The notes under the pieces: generated by a model
Seen by the model: only the letters and a program-made list of their open reading frames with translations
What the model was told of the DNA's origin: nothing
Database searches by the model: none
NCBI GenBank assembly: GCA_040954595.2
Contig: CM082585.2
Span: forward strand, 7,006,001-7,070,000
Length of the DNA: 64,000 nucleotides
Source: Balanoglossus misakiensis
Taxonomy: Eukaryota; Hemichordata
Reading direction: 5' to 3'
Program-made: the position numbers and the translations under genes
Part shown: piece by piece, positions 40,901-53,800 of the stretch
Layout: every line of letters starts with the position of its first letter
Position numbering within the stretch: the stretch's first letter is position 1

Positions 40901-43587
40901 AATGTACATGAAAGCATTTTTATTCTTAAAAATACAAAAGATTTTCTGCATTACTGAGAGAAAAATTGATATTTTAATTGGCCGCAGATTACTACACAAG
41001 TTTATTTGTAATGCACCCTACAGAGGGAATAAGTCTTTATGCTTAGGATATTTAACATCTTGTTCGTTGATGGGTTTATCCTTGGTTGTAATAGAGTTAA
41101 TTATATACTAATGCATGTCTGAAAGCAAGGTTGTCAGATCCATTTGAAATCATGCAACCTTTGGAAAGGATCTCGTGACTGTTTTCTCTGCTCGTTCATT
41201 TGAAATGTCTGACCATTGTACTGACATTTGAAACCTTTGAACGTCAATTTCTTTTTCTCAATCCTCAAGAGAACTGCCCCGGCAACAACAACTGGGGTTA
41301 TTCGTAATTGCATTCAGATTCGCTCACAGTCTTCAGCCAGATGTTATTTTTTTCCTTCAAGAGTGAATCGCAAGGAAAAATTACATGCTGTTTTGGTTCC
41401 GCTGCAGATCGACGTTGACTTGGGGTATCTTCATGGACAATTGCCCACGACTATTTAATCCAAGGTTTGCTCGATAGAGTAGAAGGAAAAAAGATGTGTG
41501 CTGGCAGCTTCTTTTTATCGTCATTTTGTCTCTAAAGCGTAATGAACTGTTATTGATCGAGCGAGGTGGGTGACCTAATTGAGTATTTGATGTTTGCCTT
41601 TTCTTGAAAATTATGCTAATTAGTAATTTATATGCAATGTGCACTTGTCAAATCAAGTGGTGCATTTAAAACTGAAAATCTCACCATGTACATTTACCTC
41701 TCTTGACAGTAGGAAATTCACGTATGAAAATATCTGTTTTGTGTGTAGTGTGGTGAGTTTTGAATTGCACAGTCACCAGAGTCTTCATAATGGAGTGTGG
41801 GGATATAGACGAGGAAGACCAGTAGCAATTTCATGTCAAATCTCGCACCTCAGAGCATGTTGCAGTTTCTTGTAATCACTGGAGAGAAATATGCTGTTCA
41901 CACAATCTCAAAACATCAGATTTTCGAATCCAATACCTATTCCTCAGGCTCACGTGCGATTTTTTTTTCAAAACAGTCGAAAAGCTATTTGGTGATAAAA
42001 TACAATCACCAAAGAAGCAATGCTGACATTTTCATTTTTATTTTCTAAAAAGCAAAAAGGTGACGAACACTCGTATTTTAGATTTTGTATCTGCCTGCTT
42101 TGTGAGGTTGTTTTATTACTCCATCTGCAGTCCTATCCCATCAGATACTAGCGAATACAACTACATCGGCAAGAAACATTTTAAAATTGAGCCTTACGAG
42201 GTTAAGCCCGCCCAAGTGGTGCCAGCCATATCCTTTATTGAAGTGTAATCAAATCCTTATTGATCTGGTTAATCCATCTAAATCAAGAACAGTCTTAGGT
42301 TGTGATGGAAATGCCTTTGACGAATTGTCAGAGTATCCGTGGCAGGTGCGATGTTGAAAATATTGTGATTTCCTGTGGAAATATAAGGAATAATATCACA
42401 TGGAAGCTGTAATAGAGTAGTGGTGTCAATGTTTGAAATTCTCCACTGGATAATTGTAGTTGCAGGTGTGTTTCTATGGTACTTATTCATCAACAGTGTT
42501 CTCTATGTGTTAGCAGGATCAGATTTGATTTTGCAGTACTGGATTTTCAATTTCACAATTGCAAGGTTGGAAAATGTTATACTGGGGTTGTTGAGTGACA
42601 GAGAGTGACTGTGGTGGCCATTTTCAGGATAACTGAAATTTGTACATCTGAAAGATACAATTATCAAAAGTCTACTTGTGAGATTGTTCAGAGTTCAATG
42701 ATAATTCTTTGAGCATTGGGTAAATATATCATATCTTGCTTTCGTGTCATATCATCTTACTAACTTAATCAGAGTTATCAATCATAAAGAGATGTAATTT
42801 GAAAATGATACAGCTATTTTGAGTAGGGGTATGTTGCAAACATTTTGAGGTCATGCCACTGCCTTTGTGAGAGGAAAGTGGTAAAACGTTCAGTGAAGCA
42901 GCTTGTGAAATTGATCTTGGTATAAAACTACTTGTATTGACTCGCCTGGTTCAGGGCCACTGGGGGGAGTGCCAAGGGCAAATCCATTAGGTAAAATTTG
43001 ACATATGCTATATAATTATCAAGTTTTTACCCAGAGCAGAATTTTCTCCCTTGAAGAGTGCAATCAGTGTTCCATTTCTGTGGTTTCCGATTTGCGCTGT
43101 GCTGCATGCATGTGCGTCTATTTATCAGTAAGCCAGCGCATCAGTAACCGTAATCTTGTGTCAGACATTGGGGAACCGCGTGTGTTACGAGGACTTGTGT
43201 CCAAATATTGAGACTTCCGAGAAGGGTCCCTGCATTGTATTGTGATCGTGACTGTATAAAGAAACCATCAATCACCTGTCGTCGGCTGATATTTTAGTGC
43301 AGAAATTAATCGACCCCAGGGTTGTTTTCCGTGTTGTTGATCCGTCATTCTCTTAACATGCAACAGGAAAAGTTAATACCCAAAGCTTTTGATCGACTTA
43401 GCTAGACCTGTAAGTGATGGCGTTTTGTCAATATTAAAGACAGCAGAGGGCAATCAAGAACATTTTCCTGATGACAGAAGTGTCAGTTATTTCATTTAAC
43501 TATACAAGAAAAAAACATGGAAAACAAAATTTATTATGAAGTCTATATACTACATGTAGTCATGTAGAAAACAGTACATCCTTGCAT

Positions 43588-43605
43588 AAACAAGCATGCT
43601 TGTTT
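43588..43605. promoter_or_regulatory. 18-bp perfect palindrome with forkhead-like half-sites
   Basis: AAACAAGCATGCTTGTTT is fully self-complementary. With the preceding bases the left side reads ATAAACA, the known FOX consensus; the right half is its inverted near-copy. It could bind a forkhead dimer or be a chance palindrome. Confidence 0.35.
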
Positions 43606-45746
43606 TAAAGGTTCATACCAGTAACTAACTACTGGCAAATCTTTGTGCGACAGATTGGCAACCTTAGAACACTGACTTCGTTATAGTCATCTGTCAGTTT
43701 TCAATTTCCTAATTTAAGGAATATCCTCATTTGACAATTTTTAAAATTGACCCTCCAAATCAGCTGGCAACATTAATATCATATCGTCTCCTCAGATTGA
43801 CACCAGAGGGCACCATTTACTTGATTGTTATGGGAATTTTCTCAAAAGGAAGTACTATTCATTGAGTGACGTGAGTGGGTATAATGATTTCATGAGACTG
43901 GAAAGCGAATATTTTCAATGAACTTTGTAGGAGTGAGATTAAATTTTCATGATTGTTATTGTCACCGGATATTGTGCATTATTCATAAAATTTTGTCCCC
44001 GGAGTGTCATTTCCGGTGAAGTGTCTGCTACTCTGAGTAAATCTCAGTGGAGTTAACACAACTTCAGAATATTTATTCTTAACATCCATTCTAGAGTATG
44101 TGTTATCTGCAAGGATACTTTTTATTTCTTCAATTTCCTTCAGATAATGAACATACTTTTATTTTTCTCTTGATTCTCTTGCAAAAGTTAAGAATGCGAG
44201 GATGGGTAGTCAAAAAGATATTGTAGTTCTTTGTATTTGCAGAATATTGTTCAGTTTAGCCGACAAAATGATGTAAGTTGAATTTGATTTAACTTTGGGA
44301 GGCTCAGGCCATGATGCCGTGTCGCACTGGGGATTTTCAACATTTCTGAATTTGACCCGTTCGAGCAACATGGACGTCGTCTGCACACACGTTTGAGGTA
44401 AACCTAAAAAGCGCCGGCATTCTCAGACCAATTACACTCCCTCCTTGATTACCGGTGTCCGTGTACACTTCTGATTACACAGTAAATTGATGGATCAAAC
44501 ATCCTGTCCAGTCTGAAGATTCTAATGTCGTCATACCGTTCAACAAAGACTAACCTTCTGATATTTCAAGGATCCAATTAGATCCTCTGAACCATAGCCA
44601 GCACACTGAGACAAAATGACACCTTGTTGAACTGAACCAGACAATTATGTATAAGATGTTACCATCCTGATATTTGAAAGCTGATCCCTACCTACAGTGG
44701 AAACGCTGGTTTATTTGGCAATTGCGTGTTTGATCATTGTTGCATTTCAACAGCTGTTTCCTTAACTTGCATGGCGAGATTCGATTCAGATTTGAAAAAC
44801 ACCTGCACAGATGTAAAACTTAGGCATTTCTTCAATTTCTTCAGATCATCCCCTTAATGGCGGAGTTTGTTAGACCAAGTCGTAAGTTCTTTGTTGCCAC
44901 TTTCACGTGATTTTCTTTTCCTGCCATAGTAAAAACTCTGCTAAAAAGGCCAATTTCCTCCATTTATGTGAGTAGCAATAAAATGCACTGTGAGACAAAT
45001 ATAAAGTAGAATGCCACTTTCGTACAAGTTGTAATACAGACAAGCCCAAAGCAAAATGAAGTGTTCACATGTCACAAGTCGTGTTTCGTAAATCTGATGT
45101 TATCCAGAATTCTGACCTCGTGTGAATACAACCAATGGTGTTGTGTCTGATAAATATATGCAAACATCTATGCAAATTTAAACCAAATTGCCATACCCGT
45201 AGATGCATGGCTCTGACGCGTACACACTTTAATACACACAGTGACACCTACAAAGTCTAAAAACATGGCAGCGTTGATCTAACGGGTTAAATTGATTGAG
45301 TTGCCTGATGTTGTTTGTACTATAACTCATGAGAGATAACTTGATCCATCTATTAGTTATACATGTTGTAGAGCGCACACAACTTTCACAGGTTTCAACT
45401 TCATTTTATTGGCTTTGATGATTGAGTTAAGCCCTGTTCAGTTACTGGTGATTATCTTTGAAAGGAGGTAGAATTCAGTGACACTTGGCCAAAGTAAACA
45501 TTTGATTATGCGAACAAAGATCCTTCTGTCACTCACAGCAAAGGTGTTGAATTATTGAATAGTTTATCCAGTACAGATGTACCATTTGTAGCATGGGACT
45601 TCTTTTCTAAGCAGTAAATATTTGTCATTATTTCATGTCAAAAACTACGCTGTATGTTAAAAGCAGGAAACACCTTACTACATACCAGTGTAATTTCCAA
45701 ACTCTGATTTAAATTTGGCCCTGCTAAAAATCCTGGTTAAACTGGT

Positions 45747-45923
45747 CCTGTCCAAACCCTTTTGAAGTTTATGCTGACTAAACATTGCTTAACAAACCTG
45801 GTTTTACCTATCCAGTTCACAACATGGTAAAACCATGGACCTGAAGAAACTCGAAATCAATCCTGTCCATACCCTCTATCCTGTCCAAACCCTGACTAAG
45901 TAAACATGTCCTGTTCAAACCCA
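45747..45923. repeat. Degenerate CCTGTCCAAACCCT direct repeats
   Basis: Copies lie at 45747-45760, 45862-45875 (one mismatch), 45880-45893 (perfect) and 45910-45923 (two mismatches), with related CTGGTTAAACTGG and CAAACCTGGTT sequence between. A similar block (AACCCTTTTGAG...TTTTGCTGA) recurs near 58325, suggesting remnants of a dispersed element. Confidence 0.6.
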
Positions 45924-47004
45924 GGTACAAAGGGGTTAGCCTTTCCAAACTTCTTAAAACCTATCCTTGGTTTATGCTGCCAGGGATGTAACAGATGCAG
46001 ACAAGCCGTTATCACATCAGTAAAAGTTAGCATTTTGGGCCAAATTATGTTCATCTTGCTTTACAGTACTAGATGTAAAAGTGTCTGCCATGGATGATAT
46101 TTTTTATTGATGAGAGGAGGTGGGAGAAAAGACTAATTAATTAATGGTGTCACCTTTGCTTTACTTATTTATTGGCTATACGCCCTGTTATAAACCAGTA
46201 TGCCATCATCAAATAGATCTCCCGATTGCAGCTGAGTACGGGTACTTTTACCTTCTGAATGAGGATTTGTGTGTTTATTCCCAGCCTTATAGTGCTGTCC
46301 AATTTTGAAGAATAGCGCTAATTATATTAAAATGAATGAGTGTGGGCTGACCTGTCTGTCTTTGTTATAACAATGACGTGCAGACGTAGCTGTGAAAACT
46401 TTGATGAAACTTTTGTGTGATAAATTTGTTAGCGGCGGCAAGATCATTTGTATTCTGTTAAAGCAGGATTAAGAATTACTTCTCGGGCATGCTTGCGCAG
46501 GAGCTGTAAACATTTGACTGCCATTCAAAGTGGCATTTCCAGCCACTAAGTCCTGAATCAGATAGCGTATATCTACCACAACACTGCAGTGAAACACACA
46601 AATTACCAGTCGGGCTGCTTTTTTCTCCCATGAAGTTTTGAATTGCTTTGTGTCTGAAAGGATAGACTAGCGCATTTATGGGGTTGTGTGTACGAGACAG
46701 TGACGTGCGCACTGCCGACATCAGCTGAGGCTGTTGACAGTCCTTCTTCTTAGATGTTAACTGATTATTCTGGCAACACAAGGTGTGTTTCTTTGTACCA
46801 GGAAATAGCAAAAGAGTTCAGAGATCTTTCTTACATCAAAACCTGCATCTCTGATTCATTAACTCTTGTGCTTTAGACTATTACAGTTAGATAGAAAATG
46901 CCTGAAATTTGCTCTGAGAGAGAGTGATGCATGAAAACCAGTTGTATTTTCCTTTTAGACACATCATTCAACATAGGACACTGTTTCTTGTTTGTATCTT
47001 CCAG

Positions 47005-47228
47005 GCTAAGTGTAATTTGCTTTGCGCAACATGAACAACGGATATTCCGAGAATGGATTTCAGGGAGGGGGGACGGGAGACGGAAACGACACCAACGGAA
47101 GTCTGGCTGTCGAGGAACCCATCAATGGAAACTATGTGCTCAACACGACTACGAACACAACTCTGGATAAACCGGACTATAACAGCCTGAGGAAAGAAAG
47201 ACAAGACCGAACAAGGGCTGTGATGCAG
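47005..47228 (+). CDS. First coding exon (1a) of an unrecognised plus-strand gene, partial
   Basis: A pyrimidine-rich acceptor ending TTCCAG precedes 47005. A 26-base 5' UTR leads to ATG at 47031 (A at -3), and the exon ends CAG|GTACTG after 47228 in phase 0. An in-frame TAA at 47013-47015 fixes this ATG as the start. The 66 encoded residues are Gly/Asn/Thr-rich and likely disordered (MNNGYSENGFQGGG...), ending in a charged segment DYNSLRKERQDRTRAVMQ. I do not recognise the family. The upstream acceptor implies at least one earlier noncoding exon. Downstream exons in phase are proposed at 59763 and 62285. If the donor were not used, the frame would stop after nine more codons. Confidence 0.55.
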
Positions 47229-47269
47229 GTACTGTACACTCTCATATAAAATGTTAACATGCATTGATA

Positions 47270-47478
47270 CTGTAAAACACTTAATTTTTCGCGAGTTAAA
47301 ATTTTCGCGATATCAAGAGAGGCCGCTCTTTCGCGAGTATTAATTTTCGCGTTCTCTTATTTCATTCACTGCATCATTATCTTAAAAAAAAAATTACGCG
47401 ACTTTTTATTTTCACGCCATTTTGGCTCTCGCGTATTTCGCGAAAATTTATTGCTTGCGAAAATAAAGTGTTTTACAG
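47270..47478. mobile_element. 209-bp MITE with TA target duplication (Tc1/mariner-type)
   Basis: Both ends read CTGTAAAACACTT inward, and the terminal inverted repeats stay alignable for about 55 bp, including several TTTTCGCGA motifs. The element is flanked on each side by TA (47268-47269 and 47479-47480), the target duplication typical of Tc1/mariner elements. It has no coding capacity, so it would be a non-autonomous copy. It sits 41 bases inside the intron after exon 1a. The CpG-rich TCGCGA repeats are striking in this A/T-rich context. Confidence 0.85.
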
Positions 47479-47675
47479 TATTTTCTCTTAGTCAGTGGTT
47501 TTGATGGCACTATTTTATGAGTCTTCAGACTGAGAAGTCTGGCAACATGATGTACAGATTTTATTATCATTTTGTGCTTCTTCGGTGGTAAACTTTTACA
47601 ATTGGTGAACTGTTTTTGTTTTATCCCTTTCTTGCCACCTGCCCAAAGGAGGCCCTCTGGGACTTGCATGTCTAT

Positions 47676-47820
47676 ACCTCTCTCCATCACTAGTGGTTAA
47701 GATATTACCTAATTCAGATTTGTACCATCGGATACAAACTCAGACTGTACCTCTCTTCATGACTGGTGGTTAAGATATTACCTTATTCAGATTTGTACCG
47801 TCAGATACAAACTCAGATGT
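47676..47820. repeat. Two-copy tandem duplication, 73-bp period
   Basis: Copy 1 starts ACCTCTCTCC at 47676 and copy 2 starts ACCTCTCTTC at 47749. Both contain GGTTAAGATATTACC and CAGATTTGTACC, and both end in GATACAAACTCAGA. A handful of substitutions separate them. Confidence 0.9.
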
Positions 47821-50800
47821 GTTCCTTGTACAGAATCTCACAAAGCAGTTTCAGATTATTTGGAAATAATATTTTTTTCTGAACTATCTGTTACGTTGCC
47901 CCGCCCATGCATAACACACCTGCAGATATACTCTTGCACAAAGCCAGTTGGGCATTTTTCGTAAACTTGTATACACAGTGACCTGAATTTCTCAGAAAAC
48001 ACAGACTGTTCTCAGTATTTTCACTATGTATCAAGCGTATCCCCTCGGGAGTGCGGCAGTGTACGAGTCTATACACTCGTAAGCGCATTTTATTGGAGAA
48101 TCATGTCTTGGGTTCTGATTAAACACCTCTCGCAGCGTTGTCTTCAGGTGCTAATGCCATGCATTAAGCTGGGTAGTTTTTCATTTCTTAATGGCGGCAG
48201 TCAATGTTTAATGTCAGTGTTCTTCATTCTCTTGTCGTCTGACCTACTTTCTCTGCTGTCGTTATTGTTTCATTTTCTGCTGCGTGTATTTGCAGCCCAT
48301 GTTTAATGCATGATATCGGCAGATGTGTGATTGTTTGTATACACGAATCGGCCATGACCTTTCTTGATAGGTGTACCAGGTACTGCATACTGCACCGGTT
48401 GTTTGTAATTTATACTTTATATTCTGTAATTTGGAATGTGTATGCAAATTCTTCCATTGAGGCATATTGATGAAATAGTTATTTCCAATATTTATCATTA
48501 ACAATGTAAGAGGGAAAAAAATGAGAAAGACTTATGATTATTAAACACTGCCTAAAAATCATCTTGGTCTATTTGATAATAACACAGCAGTTTATTTTTT
48601 TACTTCAAAGGTTTGATATCAATTTTTTTTGGTAAAGTTTGATGAAGGTAAATTTATTTTGCCAAATTGTGATGGTAATGGCACATCCACAGGTGTGTTT
48701 CTATTGGCTAATCAGTTCACTTGTTGCCATGAAAGACCATTTTCGTGCTGTCGAACATGGGGCTCTCGCACTAGATCTGGGCGTTTTACTTAAGAATATA
48801 TGAAAAACTGGGCAAGTTGTATCACCTCTTGTCTGATCAGACATGCAATTTGTACATTGCGCAGACTCAGCCAATCAGGTCGCGGCTTCCGGCAGATTTA
48901 GGTAGTGTAACCATGGTGATCCTCTGTGATGTACGTCTGTCACCAGACGTATGAACACTAAGTCATTAGAATTTGGATTCAGGCATGAAAGTGTTTTTGA
49001 AAAGTTGATGACATTTTAATTCGCTAAGCGAGAGCATTCAGATTTCCCCTTTTGAAAATTATTTGACATCACACAATTCGCAACAGGAACTACTTTTGCT
49101 GCTCCTACAAATGTCACTGAAAATGCAGTTTTTTTTCCGGAGAAGTGCTGTTACGACCAGGAAGGACATTTGAAGGATCGTGCGTCTTGACACTTACTAT
49201 GACTCAAGGTTCACTGAGTTACAGACAGCTTTCATCCCTGACTAATTGAAAATGCCTACCTTTGTGTCACAGAATAAAAATTGACACACTGGCACACAGC
49301 GCGAGGCACGTCTTGTCCAGGACAGTCAGATCTGAAATCAAATGGTTTTATAGTGACATGCGGTTTCTATTGTACAGCTTTAACAAAATGTAAACATTTT
49401 TCTTTTCATTTTTCTGGCTTGCATAACTTTAAGAAAAGTGATGTTGCCATGGCAGTATTTTATTGTGGCAGTAAATGGTGATATAGTTGATGCCATGTCT
49501 GTCATATATTCACTAACAAACACTTCTGACACTTCTATTCTTCCATTGGAACACACGGAGAATTGCTAAAAAACCCCACTTCTGCTGTTGTCATTGCATG
49601 GAATTTTGTACACAGCTTAGTCAGAAGATATTAAATTGGGTGGTTGAATAAAATCCTATTGCCACTGTGCTTAATTGTGAGATAAAATTTATCCACATTA
49701 AAAAAAAAGTTTATCATCTTTAACATCACACATATGTGTATCATTTCCCCGTAATATTAGATCGATCATAGAGATGTATCTTGGCAACCGCCCAACAACA
49801 AACTGGTAACATTTATGTAAGTGCTAGAAAGGGCACTTATCTGAAACATTACTTTCATTTATGACACCATATGGGTGATATTTTTATACATCAAACAACA
49901 GAAATGCACACATGCACTTTAAGGAATTTTCAATAAACGTTCTTATCACACCGTAAAAACTCAAGAGTGAGTTAATATGCAGACTGCCAGGACTAGACTA
50001 CATGTACTTTTAAATAGTGTAGTTCTGTGTAAAATGAGTGTCAGTATGGAGCTGACCAGCCAGCTTATCATGGTGCCGCGATGTGCTCAATTAACTCTTC
50101 CCATTGATGCTTTCTTGTTTATCAGTAGAATGTAGTGTGATTTAGCCTATGCAGTCTCTTCCTACTGTGGATTTAGCCATTCCGGTCACTGCTGTATCGT
50201 TTGAGATCAGCAGACAAATTGTTGTTGTGCTAGCTCACTGGCATCGTCGTGTATAGCACCAGGATAGCGTACTTTTGGTGTGATTAAGCCCAATATCAGA
50301 GGTTTTCTTGTGTCTTCAGGTCCAGTGTCCATGAGTTGCCAAATATGGGCAAGTCTTTTGTCAGCCCTGTGCTAGCTTTGTGTCATTAACATACAAGCTT
50401 AATGTTAGCACTATCTTACCTTCTTACACCACTTAACATGGAAGTAACTTTACTAGAAATTAGGTATGTCAAACTAAATATTTGTAATCCTTTTTGAATG
50501 GTTGCAAATTATGCAGATGTAGGTTTTCTCGTAACAAAGAAATGTTTGCACGTCAACAGATCAATTGACCGACAGCACACACATGGCCTAGTTTGACTTC
50601 GAAGGATATATCATGTGCAAGAAAATAAAGAACACCAATATATCATCATTTTCCTGAAATTGAGTCGGAGTATGCACTGTTTGATGATGAAAATGGTGTC
50701 AATACTGTCATCGATGCAGGTTTAGGTGTGAAACGTGTAGGGGGACTGGGTAAAATGAATCTAGCTAGTGGCAACTGCAGCATTTAACCTAATTCCACAT

Positions 50801-53800
50801 ACACAGCACAACACTCCTGCCTGTATCATGATGGATGTGGGCAATAACAAAATCCATGTGCCTTGCAGATACCTAATTGGAGAAAAGATCACCAAGGAAA
50901 TTAATGTTTTAAAGCGCGGAATAATTGCGCGAGTGAGCTCTGACAATAATCCGTTACAGCGTTGTGCATCACTTGGCTAAGTAGTAGACCATATATCTGT
51001 ATTTGTGGCACATCAGATCTGTACATGTAGTGTGCCTTGTCCTTTGGATTCTGTCGTACCACAAGACTCATCTTGGCAATGGTTGTCAAAGATGTACTGG
51101 GTACGTCATTTGAGGTGAACACCAGCAGTTTGCATGGCGTGTATGGTTGAATCGACTCTCCCTAGAGTGTTGTAATATGCCATCATATTAGGGGCAGTAC
51201 ATGTAGTCATTATCAATATCATACAAGGTAATAAGAAATTGCCAGGTCTAAGAAATAATTGATAATAATGACAATTGGTTGTCTTGAACCGCTGTTAAGT
51301 GGTGGTACCAGGTGTCCGGAACAATGTCAAAGTATTTGACGAAGCTCAGCATTTTGGCCAAAAGTGCAATTTTTTAATACTGAATAAAGCAAAGAGGGTC
51401 AACTGTATACGAGGGTATAGACAAAGCGGAAGTTGGCCCTGTTTGGGGAATTTTGCTGTTTTCACCTCATGCTTGGAATGCAGCACAGGTCAGAGTACAT
51501 CAGAGGAAATGGATGTCCTTTTACTCGATGGTGTAGCATTTCGTGAACACGTTCATTGATTATAAAGCCCGCCTGCAGAGCCTACAATCAGAAGTTGTAT
51601 GTATAGTGGCACCATTTGAAAATAGCACAAGGCATCGGGGATGGAAGCTCTGTGAAAGTCATATATGAATAATTGGCAGAATATGGACTTCGGCATGAAA
51701 AACATCCCCTTTTTGTTGGAATGAAACCAAGCATGCACGTTGCTGAGGGGAGTAATGTACAAGTTTCCTAGCAACCTACACTTTTCTCATTGGCATTGTC
51801 ATTTTTGAATTTCCTCTGCTGTTTAGCTGAAAAGGCTCTTTATCATTTCTCATAGAAAATAAATATTGAAGGACTGGGATACATGGGGTACTAGGTATGT
51901 TTCTTATTAAAGAACCAGACCTGCTTGTTTTCATCAAACCCATCAAATAGGAGTGCATAACACAAACTGTTCTGTTTGGGTAAATTGTAACCTTCTAAAA
52001 ATCAGGAGTTCAGTGCATGAGGACACGTTAAGGTGGTTTTTAATAATTAGAAGACAGGGAAATATAGTGTATTTCTCATTAAAGCAAAGGTACGGCCTGC
52101 CCATTTGACCTGTTGGATACACCATGAGAATCAAAGACTGATTGGGTTTGTTGCTTCATATTGAAGTCTGCTCACTGAGTATCTATTGCTTGTAATTCCC
52201 CACTTGTATGTCCATAGAGCTGTGTAAAATGTTGAAACACTAAATTTTATAATGATGCTGCACTTTTGTGTTTGTTCGCCAGGGCAGTCAGATTAGGATT
52301 AATGTTGGCCGGAACATGCCTCTAAAAATGGAACTTCCCCCGGAATTGCCTTGGCTACTCTCGACAAGTAATGCCAATAATAGGATTACATGATCACTCG
52401 TATGTGGATCAAAGTGATGTATTGACCTGTAGAATATCGGTGCGACTCGAAAGTGTATGAGAAATAATTGAAAAGTGTGAAGTTTCTTTTGATATATTTC
52501 CGTATGAATCATAAGATTATAGGAGAGTGGTTCCGTATGTTTTGTGAATTACCGTCAATAAATCGGCACCTTGCCGCATGGTGTCATTATTTCCTCGTTG
52601 TTTACGATGATGGCTGTGCGTTCAATATTCCAAACAGAGTTTTCCGCTCTCCCGACTCGCGAGCCGAGTAATCCCTGAAGCAGTTGTGGTGGCGCCAAGC
52701 TATTCCCTGGGACTTAGCATGCGTCTCAACTTCTAAAAGGGCAATTATTTGAAAATGCTGCGTTGATGGAGTGGAAAGTCAAATTTCAAAAGTATGCAAG
52801 CTTCGGTATCTGACATTCAGCCTCGTTAAATTACTTTCGGTCTCAAATTTAATATCTTATGACACTAAATTTGATTAGGTGATCGGTATGTGTGTGTAAT
52901 CACGATGTGGGGATTCATAGATTTGGTTGTGCGGAAGAAATATACAGGTGGTTTGTAGTTTGTAAGTTTATTTTTGTGTCCCTAAAAGTTGGCTGACCCT
53001 TTGCAAAATCTTAAAATAAACAGATTGTTTTGATCATTGCAGAATTGCAAAATTGAAAAAGAAAAACAAGCACCAATTGCCTGTACTAATATTGTTCATG
53101 TAGATTAGCTGCCAAATATCCTAACCCGACTGTATTCTATGGGCTTCTTGATATGATCCTGACATTCTGAAATTAAAAAGCAAACAGAAATTCTAGCACG
53201 ATCAAATGAGAACAAGAATAAGATTTTCAATATTTTTGAAATCATATTTTATTAACAATGTGTTCATTCTCAAATTTGTAAGAAATCCAGAGGGAATTGG
53301 CTAAGATGAATGAGAATCTGATAGATTGTCTATATATCAGCCACGTTCATTTCAATATTTACATATGAATGATTAAAGGACACGAGTGCTGTAGGCACAG
53401 CATACATCAAGATTATCAAACAGATCAATAAATTATGCAAAATGTCATCCTGTATCTCAACGTCTCGTAACTTTATTAACATATAATTATATGCAGATTT
53501 ATGTAGAATTTGCTGACCAATGTATAGCACTGAGTCTGCTTTTTGATATTTCATCAGCAGCATGTTAGCACATGTACATGTAGGTAGTCCTTTTCTAGAA
53601 CTTGAATCACACGAAAAAAACAGGTGAATAATATATCACGTTTAAGATATAATAATTACTATTGGTTCTTTTCTGTAGAGTAGGTAATAAAGTTGCCTTA
53701 AACAGGCCACATTACGAGATCAAATAGGATCCTAACAATCCGTTCAAATATCCGAACCAAAATTCCAACATTTTTCATAATTACACCTGTAAAGTGATAA

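Larger units (their letters stand above)
31233..47004. other. Gene-poor region left of the right-hand gene
   Basis: No coding exon that I can support. Contents are a G12 tract (31789-31800), a hairpin (34106-34130), a short 18-bp minisatellite (34323-34366), a (CAA) run (34606-34627), an octamer/homeodomain motif cluster (34882-34968), a forkhead-like palindrome (43588-43605) and a cluster of CCTGTCCAAACCC-type repeats (45747-45923). From about 34 kb rightward the DNA looks more A/T-rich and TACATGTA becomes frequent. An upstream 5' UTR exon of the gene at 47 kb probably lies here or further left but cannot be located by eye. Confidence 0.5.

Noticed and set aside
47181-47228. Similarity of the exon 1a end (LRKERQDR) to the N-terminal charged motif of AF4/FMR2-family proteins
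   Set aside because: Only a few charged residues match and the next candidate exon does not continue the family pattern.
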